A DNA stretch of 64,000 bases from JAUZRW01 sp964549915 (GCA_964549915.1 CAZJWX010000009.1:42296-106295), one strand, 5' to 3'. Positions 8,470-17,418 are shown, numbered from the stretch's first letter. Program-made: numbers and translations. Notes: generated by a model from the sequence alone, not told the origin.

Positions 8470-10539
8470 TCACTCGTCCTTGTTTTGTCGCAACAGCGCC
8501 TGGATCTCCTCCGGCGTCCAGCGCGTGCTCTGTACCATCTCAGAGCGCAGCGTATTCGGGCGTCGGGTGCTTCCGCCGTAGGCTGCATCTCGGAGGGCAT
8601 CGCTGTGTTGCATCGGCGTCACGATAATCAAGACTTCATGTTCCTGGATGGTGTAATTGGGTTCTGGCGCGTACACGAAGGTCTTGCGATCCGCCTTGCG
8701 CAGTCCAATTACCCCGGCGTTATATCGCTGGCGCAGACGCAGCGCACTGATGGTCTGCCCGATCCAGATGGCTTCATCTTCCATGTAGATTTCGGTAGTT
8801 TCCAGCCCCGTGTAATAGTTGTAGAGCACGTAATTCAGGAAGGCAGCCAGGTCAGGGTAGATGGTCGTGAGCAGGGTATAGCGTGCGGCGACATGGAAGG
8901 GACTCACCACGCGATCCGCTCCGGCGCGGCGCAGCTTGTCGTTCATGTCGTCCGTATTGGCGGTCGCGGTGATCAGCAGGCGCTTGTTCAATCGGCGGCT
9001 GTTGAGGGTTGCCAGTACACTGTCGGCCTTGCTCTCCAGGGCGACCATGATGGCCTGTGCGCGAGTGATGCCGGCGCGGCGCAGCGTATCTTCATCTGCA
9101 GGGTTGCCATGTACCACGTGGAAGCCTCGCGCCAATAACTCCTCGGTGAAATCGTCTTCATTGCTGATGATGACGAATGGGCGCTGTGGATCGAGGGTGG
9201 TGATGGCGCTGTGCGCAACACGGTCATTGCCACAGATGACGAAGTGCTTGCGCATGCCGTCAATGGACTCTTGCGCTCCTTCCAGTGTCTGCGGCTGTGT
9301 CTCCGTCGGGTGCTGCTGCTGATGGGGTAGAGGCTGCCAGAGGAGCAAGGGTCGTTGTTCTGCTGCGGTGCTGCCTCCGCAAGCGGCTTGCAAGCGGACG
9401 CTCATCGGCAGGGGGGCGACGACGACCAGCAGCTCTTCTTCGACCAGCACATGTGCATCGCTCGGTGCGTAGTCGAAGCGGGCATCTTCGCGGCGGAGGC
9501 CAATGGCGGCGGCCTGATATTTCTCTCTCAGGTGCAGCGATCCGATGCTTTTGCCGCGCCAGGGTGAGCCAGCATGGATCGCAAGCTGTATCATGGCGTA
9601 GCTGTGGTCATTTTCGAAGAGCAGCCCATTGAAGAAGTCATTCACGGCAGGGCGAAACGTGGCGTTGTTTAAGAACTGTCCGGCGGTTCCGTAGGGCGTT
9701 ATGACGCTGCTGGCTCCCACGCGGGTCAGGTTGGCGCTGAGCGTCTCTTCGACGACCGTCGCAGTGATGTGCAACGGCGGATTGAGATTATGCGCGGTGA
9801 GAACGGTCAGCAGCGTTTCGGTATCGCTGTCGAGCATGACCATGATCGCCCGCGCCCGTTTGATCCCGGCCTCGCGCAGGATGTCATCGTCTGTCGCAGC
9901 GCCTTCGATCACCAGCAAGCCCGTATCGCGCAGGGTTTCGGCGTACTCCCCATCCTGGGTGATGACGACGACATTATCCAGCAACCGCTCCTCGCGCTTG
10001 AACAAATCCGCATACAGATGGACAAAGAACTGAATCGGACGGCGCAGCCACAGATAGTGCCCCTCTTCATCATCCCCCAGCCAGCGATCTAGCCGCTGAT
10101 CCAGTGGAATGTAGTGCCTATCGCGTTTGCCCTGACGGCCTATGCTCACATCCTGTTGCAGGTACTCAATGGTGCGATCCACGATTTCGCCCATACCGCA
10201 GAGGATGTAGTGCTGGCGCATACGGGCGACGGCGCGGCGTGTGCGGATGCGTCGTCGTCGTCTGCGTAATTCCTGGCTGGCAATCAGGGTGATGCTGACC
10301 TGTGCCAGATAGACGAAAGCCCCCAGGCCAATGATGACCAGGAAAATCGTGAAGAGGTGTCCTGCATCGGTTGCTGGACTGATGTCACCGTAGCCGATGG
10401 TCGAAAGCGTGATGATGGTCAGGTACACGGCATCGATGAAGCGCATGTCTTCAATGAGCATGAAGCCGATGATCCCTGTGGGAATGATGATGAAAGTAGC
10501 CAGCATCGCGATGCGAATCTGGCGTTGTAGGTCTTCCAT
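8470..10539 (-). CDS. Ion channel with one pore module and two tandem RCK (TrkA-type) regulatory domains
   Basis: A 689-residue protein. Two membrane helices (about 11-29 and 62-88) flank a pore loop with the selectivity filter TIGYGD (47-52), so it should be a K+ selective two-helix channel. RCK1 begins at about 109 (YILCGMGEIV) and is interrupted by a charged insert of roughly 55 residues (131-187); it ends with a TrkA-C domain near 377. A Gln/Pro-rich linker (392-428) leads to RCK2 (432-645, FVICGNDRVA), which has lost the GxGxxG nucleotide motif, and a second TrkA-C part. Most bacterial channels carry one RCK per chain; this doubled layout recalls the eukaryotic BK arrangement. The C-terminal tail (about 646-689) is unassigned. 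Confidence 0.85.
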   Translation of the reverse strand: MEDLQRQIRIAMLATFIIIPTGIIGFMLIEDMRFIDAVYLTIITLSTIGYGDISPATDAGHLFTIFLVIIGLGAFVYLAQVSITLIASQELRRRRRRIRTRRAVARMRQHYILCGMGEIVDRTIEYLQQDVSIGRQGKRDRHYIPLDQRLDRWLGDDEEGHYLWLRRPIQFFVHLYADLFKREERLLDNVVVITQDGEYAETLRDTGLLVIEGAATDDDILREAGIKRARAIMVMLDSDTETLLTVLTAHNLNPPLHITATVVEETLSANLTRVGASSVITPYGTAGQFLNNATFRPAVNDFFNGLLFENDHSYAMIQLAIHAGSPWRGKSIGSLHLREKYQAAAIGLRREDARFDYAPSDAHVLVEEELLVVVAPLPMSVRLQAACGGSTAAEQRPLLLWQPLPHQQQHPTETQPQTLEGAQESIDGMRKHFVICGNDRVAHSAITTLDPQRPFVIISNEDDFTEELLARGFHVVHGNPADEDTLRRAGITRAQAIMVALESKADSVLATLNSRRLNKRLLITATANTDDMNDKLRRAGADRVVSPFHVAARYTLLTTIYPDLAAFLNYVLYNYYTGLETTEIYMEDEAIWIGQTISALRLRQRYNAGVIGLRKADRKTFVYAPEPNYTIQEHEVLIIVTPMQHSDALRDAAYGGSTRRPNTLRSEMVQSTRWTPEEIQALLRQNKDE

Positions 10540-10666
10540 AGCGCATCCTGTCTATGGGTACTCGTGCTGCGCCGCAAACGAGCGGCGGAACGATTTGCCG
10601 TAATCTTAGCAGAGCCAGTAAATCTGCGCGAAATGCTTGCGCGGATGCGCTTTTCGTAATTTTGCG

Positions 10667-10695
10667 TTTCAGTGCAGGGGGCTTTTCGCTATAAT
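10667..10695 (+). promoter_or_regulatory. Promoter for the purine nucleoside phosphorylase gene
   Basis: A perfect TATAAT at 10690-10695 lies 51 bases before the ATG; a poor -35 (TTTCAG, 10667-10672) sits 17 bases upstream. It is in the 207-base divergent gap between the channel gene and this one; nothing else is seen in that gap. Confidence 0.5.
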
Positions 10696-10746
10696 CCCTT
10701 GCGATGCACAACAGGTGCAAATTCGACATCGTAAGGAGTGAACGCC

Positions 10747-11580
10747 ATGTCGTTGGCGGATTTTGAACGCGCCGCAGCTATTGTTCGCGAGCAGACTGCC
10801 ATCCAGCCCGGAGTGGGTCTGGTGTTGGGGTCTGGTTTGGGGACGCTGGCGGCGGAGATCGAAGACAGTGTGATCGTACCCTATGAACAGATTCCCGGCT
10901 GGCCGCGTTCGACTGTTGAAGGTCACAGCGGGCAGTTGGTCATCGGGATGCTGGAAGGCCAGCCAGTGGTGGCACAGCAGGGGCGGGCACATTTCTACGA
11001 AGGGTACAGCATGCAGCAGGTCACCTTCCCTATTCGAGTGATGCAGCAATTGGGTGTGGAGACGGTGATCCTGACCAACGCGGCGGGTGGCCTGAATACC
11101 GACATGACCGTCGGCGATCTGATGTTAATCAATGACCACATCAATTTTCCGGGTCTGGCGGGGCAGCATCCGCTGGTCGGCCCGAATCCGGCGGAGTTAG
11201 GGCCGCGTTTCGTCGGTATGGCGCAGGCCTATGACCGCGATTTGCGAGCGAGAGCACGGGCAATCGCCGCTGACCACGCGATTCCCATGCACGAAGGAGT
11301 TTACGCGGCAGTTTCCGGCCCTTCCTTCGAAACCCCTGCGGAAATCCGTATGCTGCGTGTGTTGGGTGCGAACGCGGTCGGCATGTCCACTGTGCATGAA
11401 GTGCTCGTCGCACGACATATGGGGCTGCGCGTGATGGCCTGTTCGGGCATCACCAATGTCGCGATTGATGCCGTCGACTCTGATGAGGAGACCAATCACG
11501 AAGAAGTGCTGGAAGCGGGCAAGGTGATTGTTCCGCGTATGACAACTGTGCTGCGTGGGGTGCTGCGGGAGTTGGGATGA
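10747..11580 (+). CDS. Purine nucleoside phosphorylase, trimeric PNP-I type
   Basis: A 277-residue protein matching PunA/PNP, which cleaves inosine and guanosine with phosphate to the base and ribose-1-phosphate. Motifs: VLGSGLGTLA (phosphate-binding loop), PGWPRSTVEGHSG, RAHFYEGYS, ILTNAAGGLN, YAAVSGPSFETPAEIRML and GMSTVHEVLVARH, ending in ACSGITNVA with the Asn of the purine site. The start is the ATG at 10747, which has AAGGAG 8 bases upstream; a GTG at 10738 overlaps that site and is unlikely. The next gene overlaps its stop by 4 bases. Confidence 0.93.
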   Translation: MSLADFERAAAIVREQTAIQPGVGLVLGSGLGTLAAEIEDSVIVPYEQIPGWPRSTVEGHSGQLVIGMLEGQPVVAQQGRAHFYEGYSMQQVTFPIRVMQQLGVETVILTNAAGGLNTDMTVGDLMLINDHINFPGLAGQHPLVGPNPAELGPRFVGMAQAYDRDLRARARAIAADHAIPMHEGVYAAVSGPSFETPAEIRMLRVLGANAVGMSTVHEVLVARHMGLRVMACSGITNVAIDAVDSDEETNHEEVLEAGKVIVPRMTTVLRGVLRELG

Positions 11581-12413
11581 TGAGCAGCTTCTTCTTCTTG
11601 CTGCAATGGCTATCTGTTCCGCTGGCGTTGTTGATGGTGGCGGTGGTTCTCTGGTATGGGTATCGTCTGCTCCGCACCCGCGCGGAGATGCGTGCAACGT
11701 ATTTTGAGCTTGAGCGCGATATGGCGAGACGACGACAGCGCAACGCCGTGACGGCGATCATCCTGGCGCTGCAATTTTGCGTACTGCTGCTGGGCGTGCA
11801 AGTGCGTGCTGTGCCCTTCCTTGAGGCGGAGCGCGATCTGGGGGAAGTGCAGGTAATCGCGCAGGTTCCAACGGATATGCCCTTCGCAACAGTGACGCCC
11901 CCAGCCGTTCCCCAGGGCGGCCTCGACCTGGAAGAAGTGGATCCATTGACCGATAACGATGACGTAGGATTTGTGCCCACACCCACCCTGACGCCGACTC
12001 CGGTCGGAACGATCCTGCCGAATCCGCCAGAGGGCGAGGGCTGCCTGGACGATCGCGCATTCCTTGAGATTCCGGCGAATGGTATGCGTGTTTTCCAGCC
12101 AATTATTGTGCGTGGGTCGGCCTTCACGGATGATTTCACCAGCGCCAAGCTCGAGATCAGCGGGCCAAGTACCCAGGGGCAGTATGTGGTGTTGGATCGC
12201 ATCGTCTCGCCAGTGCGAACCGTTTCGGATTTCAACCAGTTTGTGCCCGCGGGCTATGAAGAAGGCCGCTACCAGTTTCGCCTGACGGTCTTCGGCCTCG
12301 GCGAGCAACTGGTGGCTTCCTGCATGGTGAATATCTTCATCACCGCGCCACCTGTGACAGCGACACCCACGCCGCGCGCCGCCGAAGCAACACCCGGAGC
12401 AACCCAGCAATGA
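11577..12413 (+). CDS. Membrane-anchored protein with Thr/Pro linkers, unknown function
   Basis: A 278-residue protein I do not recognise. Two hydrophobic helices (about 5-30 and 56-78) flank a basic cytoplasmic segment (RRRQRN); the rest lies outside. The outside part begins with a linker rich in Thr, Pro and acidic residues (TPTLTPTPVG), then a domain of about 110 residues with two cysteines (EGEGCLDDRAF and VASCMVNIF) that could form a disulfide and looks like a beta-sandwich, and ends in another Thr/Pro/Ala stretch. The start overlaps the PNP stop (ATGA) and the end overlaps the next gene (ATGA), so it is translationally coupled in this operon. Confidence 0.6.
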   Translation: MMSSFFFLLQWLSVPLALLMVAVVLWYGYRLLRTRAEMRATYFELERDMARRRQRNAVTAIILALQFCVLLLGVQVRAVPFLEAERDLGEVQVIAQVPTDMPFATVTPPAVPQGGLDLEEVDPLTDNDDVGFVPTPTLTPTPVGTILPNPPEGEGCLDDRAFLEIPANGMRVFQPIIVRGSAFTDDFTSAKLEISGPSTQGQYVVLDRIVSPVRTVSDFNQFVPAGYEEGRYQFRLTVFGLGEQLVASCMVNIFITAPPVTATPTPRAAEATPGATQQ

Positions 12414-13264
12414 AGCCTGCCTTGAGTTTCATCGGTGCTGGTAAGGTCGGGCAGACGCTGGCTCGCCTCTGGCATGCGGCGGGTTACGACATCGTTTCGG
12501 TGTACAGCCGCACCGCTGCACCGGCCCAGGAATTGGCGGACGCTACGGGTGCGAGCGCTGTACAGTCCGCACTGGATGCTGCTGCCGATGGCGACGTGGT
12601 CTTCTTGACCGTGCCAGATGACGCAATCGCTGAGGTTGCCGAAGGCGTGGCCCCGGTTGAATGGCAGGGTAGGGCAGCCGTGCATACGTCCGGCGCTGCC
12701 AGCCTGGACAAACTTGCGCCGCTGCATGAAGCGGGTGCGATGGTCGGATCATTGCATCCGGCTTTTCCCTTCGCTGATGTCGAAAAATCTATCCGCAACC
12801 TGCCCGGAGCAGCCTTCGCGACAGAAGCCTCGCACAGCCAATTGCAGGCTCTACTGACGCAGTTGGTGGCAGCAATTCAGGGCGTCGAAATCCGCATACC
12901 GGCGGGTGGCAAAGCGACCTATCATGCTGCACTGGTAATCGCCAGCAATTACACCGTGACGCTCTATGCCATTGCGGAACGTTTGCTGGCAACACTCGGC
13001 GCAGATGAATCGGCCAGCGCGCAAGCACTGTCTGCCATCATCAGCGCAACCGTGAATAATCTGGTTCAAGTTGGGACGCCCTGGGCGCTCACGGGGCCAT
13101 TAACACGCGCCGATGTGGGTACGATCCAGGCGCATCTGGAGGCGCTGGACGATGACGACATCCGCGCGGCGTACGTGCAGCTTGCACGCCTGACCCTTCC
13201 CATGCTGCGTGAACGTGGTGTTCCCCTTGCAGAAATCGAGAGAATCCTTCAGGAGAACTTATGA
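12410..13264 (+). CDS. Rossmann/DUF2520 oxidoreductase, probable PanG-type ketopantoate reductase
   Basis: A 284-residue protein with an N-terminal NAD(P)-binding fold (LSFIGAGKVGQTLARLW, then VVFLTVPDDAIAEVA) and a C-terminal helical DUF2520 domain (GSLHPAFPFAD, KATYHAALVIASNYTV). This family resembles ketopantoate reductase and was proposed to be an alternative one (PanG, described from Francisella). Here it overlaps panB by 4 bases and panC follows, which places it at exactly the step between the two: NADPH-dependent reduction of ketopantoate to pantoate. No classical panE is in the window. The function is inference from fold plus operon; the family assignment is firm. Confidence 0.8.
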   Translation: MKPALSFIGAGKVGQTLARLWHAAGYDIVSVYSRTAAPAQELADATGASAVQSALDAAADGDVVFLTVPDDAIAEVAEGVAPVEWQGRAAVHTSGAASLDKLAPLHEAGAMVGSLHPAFPFADVEKSIRNLPGAAFATEASHSQLQALLTQLVAAIQGVEIRIPAGGKATYHAALVIASNYTVTLYAIAERLLATLGADESASAQALSAIISATVNNLVQVGTPWALTGPLTRADVGTIQAHLEALDDDDIRAAYVQLARLTLPMLRERGVPLAEIERILQENL

Positions 13265-14115
13265 CAAGGCTGACCATCCTGGATTTCCAACGGATGAAAG
13301 CACAAGACGAGCCGATTGTCGTGCTCACTGCCTATGACGCTACGGGTGCCCGCATTGCGGAAGCTGCCGAAGTGCCCATGCTGCTGGTTGGCGATACATT
13401 GGGTATGGTCGTCCAGGGGCATGATTCGACGATTCCGGTGACGATGGAAGACATGATCTATCACTGCTCGATTGTCTCGCGAGTGACGCAGCGTGCCTTC
13501 ATTGTGGGGGACCTGCCCTTCATGGCCTACAGCATCAGCCCTGAGCAAGCCTTACAGAATTCTGCACGTCTGATGCAGGAAGGGCGCGTGAACTGCGTGA
13601 AACTGGAAGGCGGTGAGTCGATGGCACCAACGATTCGTCGCATTGTCGAAGCCGGGATTCCGGTAATGGGTCACATCGGCCTGACGCCGCAGAGCGCGAA
13701 TCAATTCGGTGGCTTCCGTGTGCAAGGTCGCGAACTGGCCTCAGCACGCAAACTGCTGCGCGATGCCCTGGCAGTGCAGGAAGCAGGAGCCTTCGCCCTG
13801 GTGCTGGAACTCGTTCCGGCAGCATTAGCACGCTTCATCACGGAGCAATTGCGAATTCCCACGATTGGCATTGGCGCTGGCGTTGGTTGTGACGGGCAGG
13901 TACAGGTATTCCACGACATTCTGTCGCTCTTCGATGAGTTCATCCCCAGGCACACCAAACGCTACGCAGATATCGGCGGTTTGATGCAGGCGGCCATCCG
14001 CCATTACCGCTCCGATGTGCTGGAACGACGGTTCCCGGCGGACGAGAATAGCTTCGCCATCAAGGATGAGGTGATAGAAGCTCTTCGCGATGAGGTTGAT
14101 GATGCAAGTCGTTGA
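13261..14115 (+). CDS. panB: 3-methyl-2-oxobutanoate hydroxymethyltransferase
   Basis: A 284-residue enzyme that adds a hydroxymethyl group from methylene-tetrahydrofolate to ketoisovalerate, the first committed step to pantothenate. Family motifs seen are VVLTAYDATGARIAEAA, LLVGDTLGMVVQGHDST (metal-binding Asp), MIYHCSIVSR, VGDLPFMAY, NCVKLEGG, IPVMGHIGLTPQS, and PTIGIGAGVGCDGQVQVFHD. Length is normal. It overlaps the reductase upstream (ATGA) and panC downstream. Confidence 0.95.
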   Translation: MTRLTILDFQRMKAQDEPIVVLTAYDATGARIAEAAEVPMLLVGDTLGMVVQGHDSTIPVTMEDMIYHCSIVSRVTQRAFIVGDLPFMAYSISPEQALQNSARLMQEGRVNCVKLEGGESMAPTIRRIVEAGIPVMGHIGLTPQSANQFGGFRVQGRELASARKLLRDALAVQEAGAFALVLELVPAALARFITEQLRIPTIGIGAGVGCDGQVQVFHDILSLFDEFIPRHTKRYADIGGLMQAAIRHYRSDVLERRFPADENSFAIKDEVIEALRDEVDDASR

Positions 14116-14983
14116 GACGATTTCCGAATTGCGCAGCGCACGTCGTCAGCTTTCCGGGCGCGTCGGCGTCGTACTGACGATGGGCTATCTTCACGAGGGG
14201 CATCTGGCGCTGGTACGAGCCGCCCGCGAGGAATGCGATAGCGTGCTGGCGACAATCTTCGTCAATCCGACGCAGTTCGCAGAAGGCGAAGACCTCTCCA
14301 CCTACCCGCGCGATATGCCGCGCGATTTGCGTTTGCTGGAAGAAGCGGGCGTCGATCTGGTCTTCACCCCTACGCCAGAGTTGATGTATCCGCCGCGCTA
14401 TCAGACCTGGGTGACGGTCGAAGAGGTGACCCGGGGCCAGGAAGGAGGGCAGCGCCCCGGACATTTCCGGGGTGTGACGACTGTTGTCAGCAAGCTCTTC
14501 AACCTGACCCAGCCTGATTTCGCCTATTTCGGGCAGAAAGATGCCCAGCAAGTCGTCGTCATCCGGCAAATGGTGCGCGACTTGAATTTTCCGCTGGAGA
14601 TTGTGGTTTGTCCGGTCGTCCGCGCGGGAGATGGCCTCGCGCTCAGTTCGCGCAACGTCTACTTGAGCGGTGAGGAGCGGCGTGCGGCGACAGCGCTGAA
14701 TCGCGCCTTGCTCACGGCAGGCGACCGCTACGAAAGCGGCGAACGCGATCCCGTTGTGCTGAAGGCTGCGGCGGCGCAAGTGCTGTCTGCGGAGCCGCTG
14801 GCACAGGTCGATTATATTTCGCTGGCAGATGCCTCTACGCTGCAAGAGGTCACTGATCCATCCGAGCGACCGCTATTGCTATCGTTGGCGGTGCAGGTTG
14901 GCAAGCCGCGTTTGCTGGATAACTGCTTGCTGCCGCTGGCCTTGAACACGCGGGAAGGCGCGACTCGCGTCCTGGGTGCCTAG
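14102..14983 (+). CDS. panC: Pantothenate synthetase
   Basis: About 293 residues. It joins pantoate and beta-alanine with ATP. Motifs: VVLTMGYLHEGHLALVR (the HIGH-type ATP site), FVNPTQFAEGEDL, YPRDMPRDL, RPGHFRGVTTVVSKLFN, DFAYFGQKDAQQ and GLALSSRNVYLS (KMSKS-like). The start at 14102 is chosen because GAGG lies 6 bases upstream and the family begins MxVV; ATG codons at 14090 and 14099 are alternatives. The gene starts inside panB. panD for beta-alanine is not in the window. Confidence 0.94.
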   Translation: MQVVETISELRSARRQLSGRVGVVLTMGYLHEGHLALVRAAREECDSVLATIFVNPTQFAEGEDLSTYPRDMPRDLRLLEEAGVDLVFTPTPELMYPPRYQTWVTVEEVTRGQEGGQRPGHFRGVTTVVSKLFNLTQPDFAYFGQKDAQQVVVIRQMVRDLNFPLEIVVCPVVRAGDGLALSSRNVYLSGEERRAATALNRALLTAGDRYESGERDPVVLKAAAAQVLSAEPLAQVDYISLADASTLQEVTDPSERPLLLSLAVQVGKPRLLDNCLLPLALNTREGATRVLGA

Positions 14984-15028
14984 CGGAGTTTACACAAATT
15001 TCACGTCTTGCTTAGAAATTTCTGGCGG

Positions 15029-15057
15029 TTGACTGCGTATAGTGGGTATCGTGAATA
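15029..15057 (+). promoter_or_regulatory. Possible promoter for the zinc metallopeptidase gene
   Basis: TTGACT at 15029-15034 is a good -35; the best -10 at 17 bases is only TGAATA (15052-15057). The short gap after panC also has a perfect 10-base palindrome AGAAATTTCT (15014-15023). GGAGG precedes the ATG at 15079. Confidence 0.35.
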
Positions 15058-15078
15058 CTCAGAAATTCGGAGGTAACG

Positions 15079-15768
15079 ATGTTTGCCTTTTTTGACCCAC
15101 AGTACTTGTTATTCGTGCTGCTGCCAGCCATGATCATCTCTGGCCTGGCGCAAATGTTCATTCGCAGTGCCTACAGCCAATGGGGGCAGACGCGCAATGG
15201 GGCTGGCTACAGCGGCCCAGAGGTCGCGCAGCGCCTGATGCGCCGTTTCAACCTCAATGTTGACCTGGAGCGTTCCGATGGCGAATTGAGCGACCACTAC
15301 GATCCGCGCAGCCATACTGTGCGTATGTCGCCGGGGGTTGCGGGTACCAACAGCGTGGCGGCAATGGCCATCGTCGCGCATGAATTGGGCCATGCACAGC
15401 AACATCAGGAGAACTCAGTGCTAATTACCGCGCGTAATTTCCTGCTGCCAGCCGTCACCGTCAGCCCAACGCTATCCTATGGTTTGATCCTCGGTGGTCT
15501 CTTCCTGGGGTTGACTGGCCTGGCCTGGCTCGGTGTGATCGTCTTCGGCATCAGCGTGCTCTTCATGGTGCTGACTCTGCCCGTCGAGATCGATGCCAGT
15601 CGGCGCGGTTTGCACATGTTGCAGGAAGCGGGCCTGATGACCAGCCCGCAAGATCGCAGTGGCGCGCGCCAGATGCTCACTGCCGCCGCGTTGACCTATG
15701 TCGCCGCCGCCATTACTTCCATTCTGCAACTGCTGTATTTCGTGAGTCTGGTCAGCCGCCGCGACTGA
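15079..15768 (+). CDS. Membrane zinc metallopeptidase, YugP family
   Basis: A 229-residue protein of the YugP/neutral zinc metallopeptidase 2 type. Membrane helices lie at about 9-27 and, as a hydrophobic block, at about 130-170, with a last one near 200-222. The catalytic HExxH is in VAHELGHAQQH (about 106-110 for the core), preceded by HYDPRSHTVRMS, which is typical of the family. Length is normal. The physiological substrate is not known for the family. It is an independent unit between panC and a convergent receiver gene. Confidence 0.88.
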   Translation: MFAFFDPQYLLFVLLPAMIISGLAQMFIRSAYSQWGQTRNGAGYSGPEVAQRLMRRFNLNVDLERSDGELSDHYDPRSHTVRMSPGVAGTNSVAAMAIVAHELGHAQQHQENSVLITARNFLLPAVTVSPTLSYGLILGGLFLGLTGLAWLGVIVFGISVLFMVLTLPVEIDASRRGLHMLQEAGLMTSPQDRSGARQMLTAAALTYVAAAITSILQLLYFVSLVSRRD

Positions 15769-15796
15769 CCAATGAGAGACGGCTGAAATCTCTGTT

Positions 15797-15821
15797 TGGG
15801 GACATCACTCTGGTGTCCCCA
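15797..15821. terminator. Hairpin between convergent genes, possible terminator
   Basis: Perfect 8-base stem (TGGGGACA / TGTCCCCA) with a 9-base loop. It includes the stop codon of the minus-strand receiver gene and follows the metallopeptidase gene. No U-tract follows on either strand, so it is only a candidate. Confidence 0.4.
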
Positions 15822-16179
15822 GAAATTCGTGGACTGTTTTGACCAGCTCACTCTTGCTGATGGGCTTTGCGAGGTAGCCATCGCAACCCGCATCCAGGAA
15901 GCGCTCCCGGTCGCCGTACATGGCATTGGCGGTCAGCGCGATGATGGGAATATCGCGGGTCGTGGCTTCCGCTTTCAAGCGCTCGGTGACTTCCATGCCA
16001 TCGATATCGGGGAGGTTAATATCGACGAAAATCAAATCTGGCCGCTCCGCCAGGGCAACCTCGATTCCGATCATTCCCTCGGAAGCTTCCAGCACTTCAT
16101 ATCCCTGAGATGCCAGCATTTTGCGAACGAGCCGCATATTCTGACGATTGTCTTCGATGTATAGAATCGTCGCCGACAT
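15805..16179 (-). CDS. Stand-alone response regulator receiver domain
   Basis: A 124-residue CheY/DivK-like receiver without an output domain. All conserved residues are present: the acidic pair E9-D10, phospho-acceptor D53 in LIFVDINLPDIDG, T83 in IIALTAN and K105 in YLAKPIS. It would relay phosphate from a histidine kinase to another protein. No kinase is in the window. It lies 84 bases downstream of fabH on the same strand. Confidence 0.9.
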   Translation of the reverse strand: MSATILYIEDNRQNMRLVRKMLASQGYEVLEASEGMIGIEVALAERPDLIFVDINLPDIDGMEVTERLKAEATTRDIPIIALTANAMYGDRERFLDAGCDGYLAKPISKSELVKTVHEFLGTPE

Positions 16180-16263
16180 TCACTTATCCCCTTGTGTCAT
16201 GTCCATCCAACCTCCATTATGCCCCGGTTTTGCACATTGAAAGGATTGGGATTGCGAAGTCGG

Positions 16264-17418
16264 CTATTTCAGTTCGTTATCTTCCAACTTGCGCTGTAGG
16301 CGTGCGGTGCGCGGACGCGGCAGAAGTGCCCGGAATGCACGGTTGATGTTGCGTCGCCAGCGGCCAATGCGTGCGCGCCAGCCCGCCAACCAGTACGACA
16401 GTTGTCGCCGCTGCTGCTTGATGCGGCTGATCTGTTGATCGTCTTTTGGTCGTCCCCATTGGATGATCGCCGAAGCCCAGGATAGACCGCCACCAAAGCC
16501 GATCAACGCCAAATAATCGTCTTCGTGCACGCGCCCGTCTTCGATAGCCTCACACAGCGCGATGGGGATCGATGCAGCGGACGTATTGCCGTAGCGATCT
16601 ACATTGGCCACCCAACGATCCAGGTCAATGCGCAGCTTTTTGGATGCCGACTGCAAAATGCGCATATTTGCTTGATGCGGCACGACCAGCTTGATGTCGC
16701 TGACATGGATATCCGCCAGTTCCGCCGCTTCGCGGATGCTTTCATCCACGACACGTGTGGCGAACTTGAAGACTTCACTGCCGACCATGTACATCTTCTG
16801 CAACTTATGACCGTTCAGGTCGCGAATGTTGTGAGTCGGGATGGCGAGCAGGTCGCAGCCAGCACCGTCGCTGCGCAGCACCGACGACAACAATCCACCG
16901 CGTTCTTCGTTGGCCTGCACCACGACGGCTCCCGCTCCATCTCCGAAGAGGATGCACGTGCTGCGATCTTGCCAATCGAGCACACGGCTCATCGTCTCTG
17001 CCCCGATGACCAGTGCGGTCTCGATGCTGCCAGAACGAATCGCCTGAGAGGCCATATTCAGCGCATAGACGAAGCCAGAACAGGCCGCGCTCAGGTCGAA
17101 GGCTCCGGCGCGGCTCGCCCCCAGCCAATCCTGGATCAAGCTTGCGGTGCTGGGGAAGACGTGTTCCGGCGTCGAAGTCGCCACGACGATCATATCCAGG
17201 TCGATGGGCAAGATGTCGGCGATTTCCAGCGCTTTTTGCGCGGCCTTGTAACCCAGCGTCGCCGTCGATTCGTTCTCGCTGGCGATGCGTCGTTCGCGGA
17301 TGCCCGTTCGAGTCCGAATCCACTCATCATTGGTTTCGACGAGAGCTTCCAGATCACGGTTCGTCATCACGGTCTCTGGGACTGCCATGCCCCAGCCGAC
17401 AATATGGGCGTAGGGCAT
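16264..17418 (-). CDS. fabH: 3-oxoacyl-ACP synthase III (KAS III) with arginine-rich C-terminal extension
   Basis: KAS III starts fatty-acid synthesis by condensing an acyl-CoA with malonyl-ACP. The catalytic triad is present: Cys in DLSAACSGF, His in VVPHQANMRI and Asn in RYGNTSAASIP, and WIRTRTGIRERR binds the CoA. The core ends at about ASAIIQW; a further 63 residues (16267-16455) carry 15 Arg and 4 Lys and a Trp-rich amphipathic stretch, which normal FabH proteins lack. The start is uncertain: 17418 (MPYAHIVGWG) fits the family, while 17457 or GTG 17463 would overlap fabF. It follows fabF directly, so both are one transcript. Confidence 0.88.
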   Translation of the reverse strand: MPYAHIVGWGMAVPETVMTNRDLEALVETNDEWIRTRTGIRERRIASENESTATLGYKAAQKALEIADILPIDLDMIVVATSTPEHVFPSTASLIQDWLGASRAGAFDLSAACSGFVYALNMASQAIRSGSIETALVIGAETMSRVLDWQDRSTCILFGDGAGAVVVQANEERGGLLSSVLRSDGAGCDLLAIPTHNIRDLNGHKLQKMYMVGSEVFKFATRVVDESIREAAELADIHVSDIKLVVPHQANMRILQSASKKLRIDLDRWVANVDRYGNTSAASIPIALCEAIEDGRVHEDDYLALIGFGGGLSWASAIIQWGRPKDDQQISRIKQQRRQLSYWLAGWRARIGRWRRNINRAFRALLPRPRTARLQRKLEDNELK

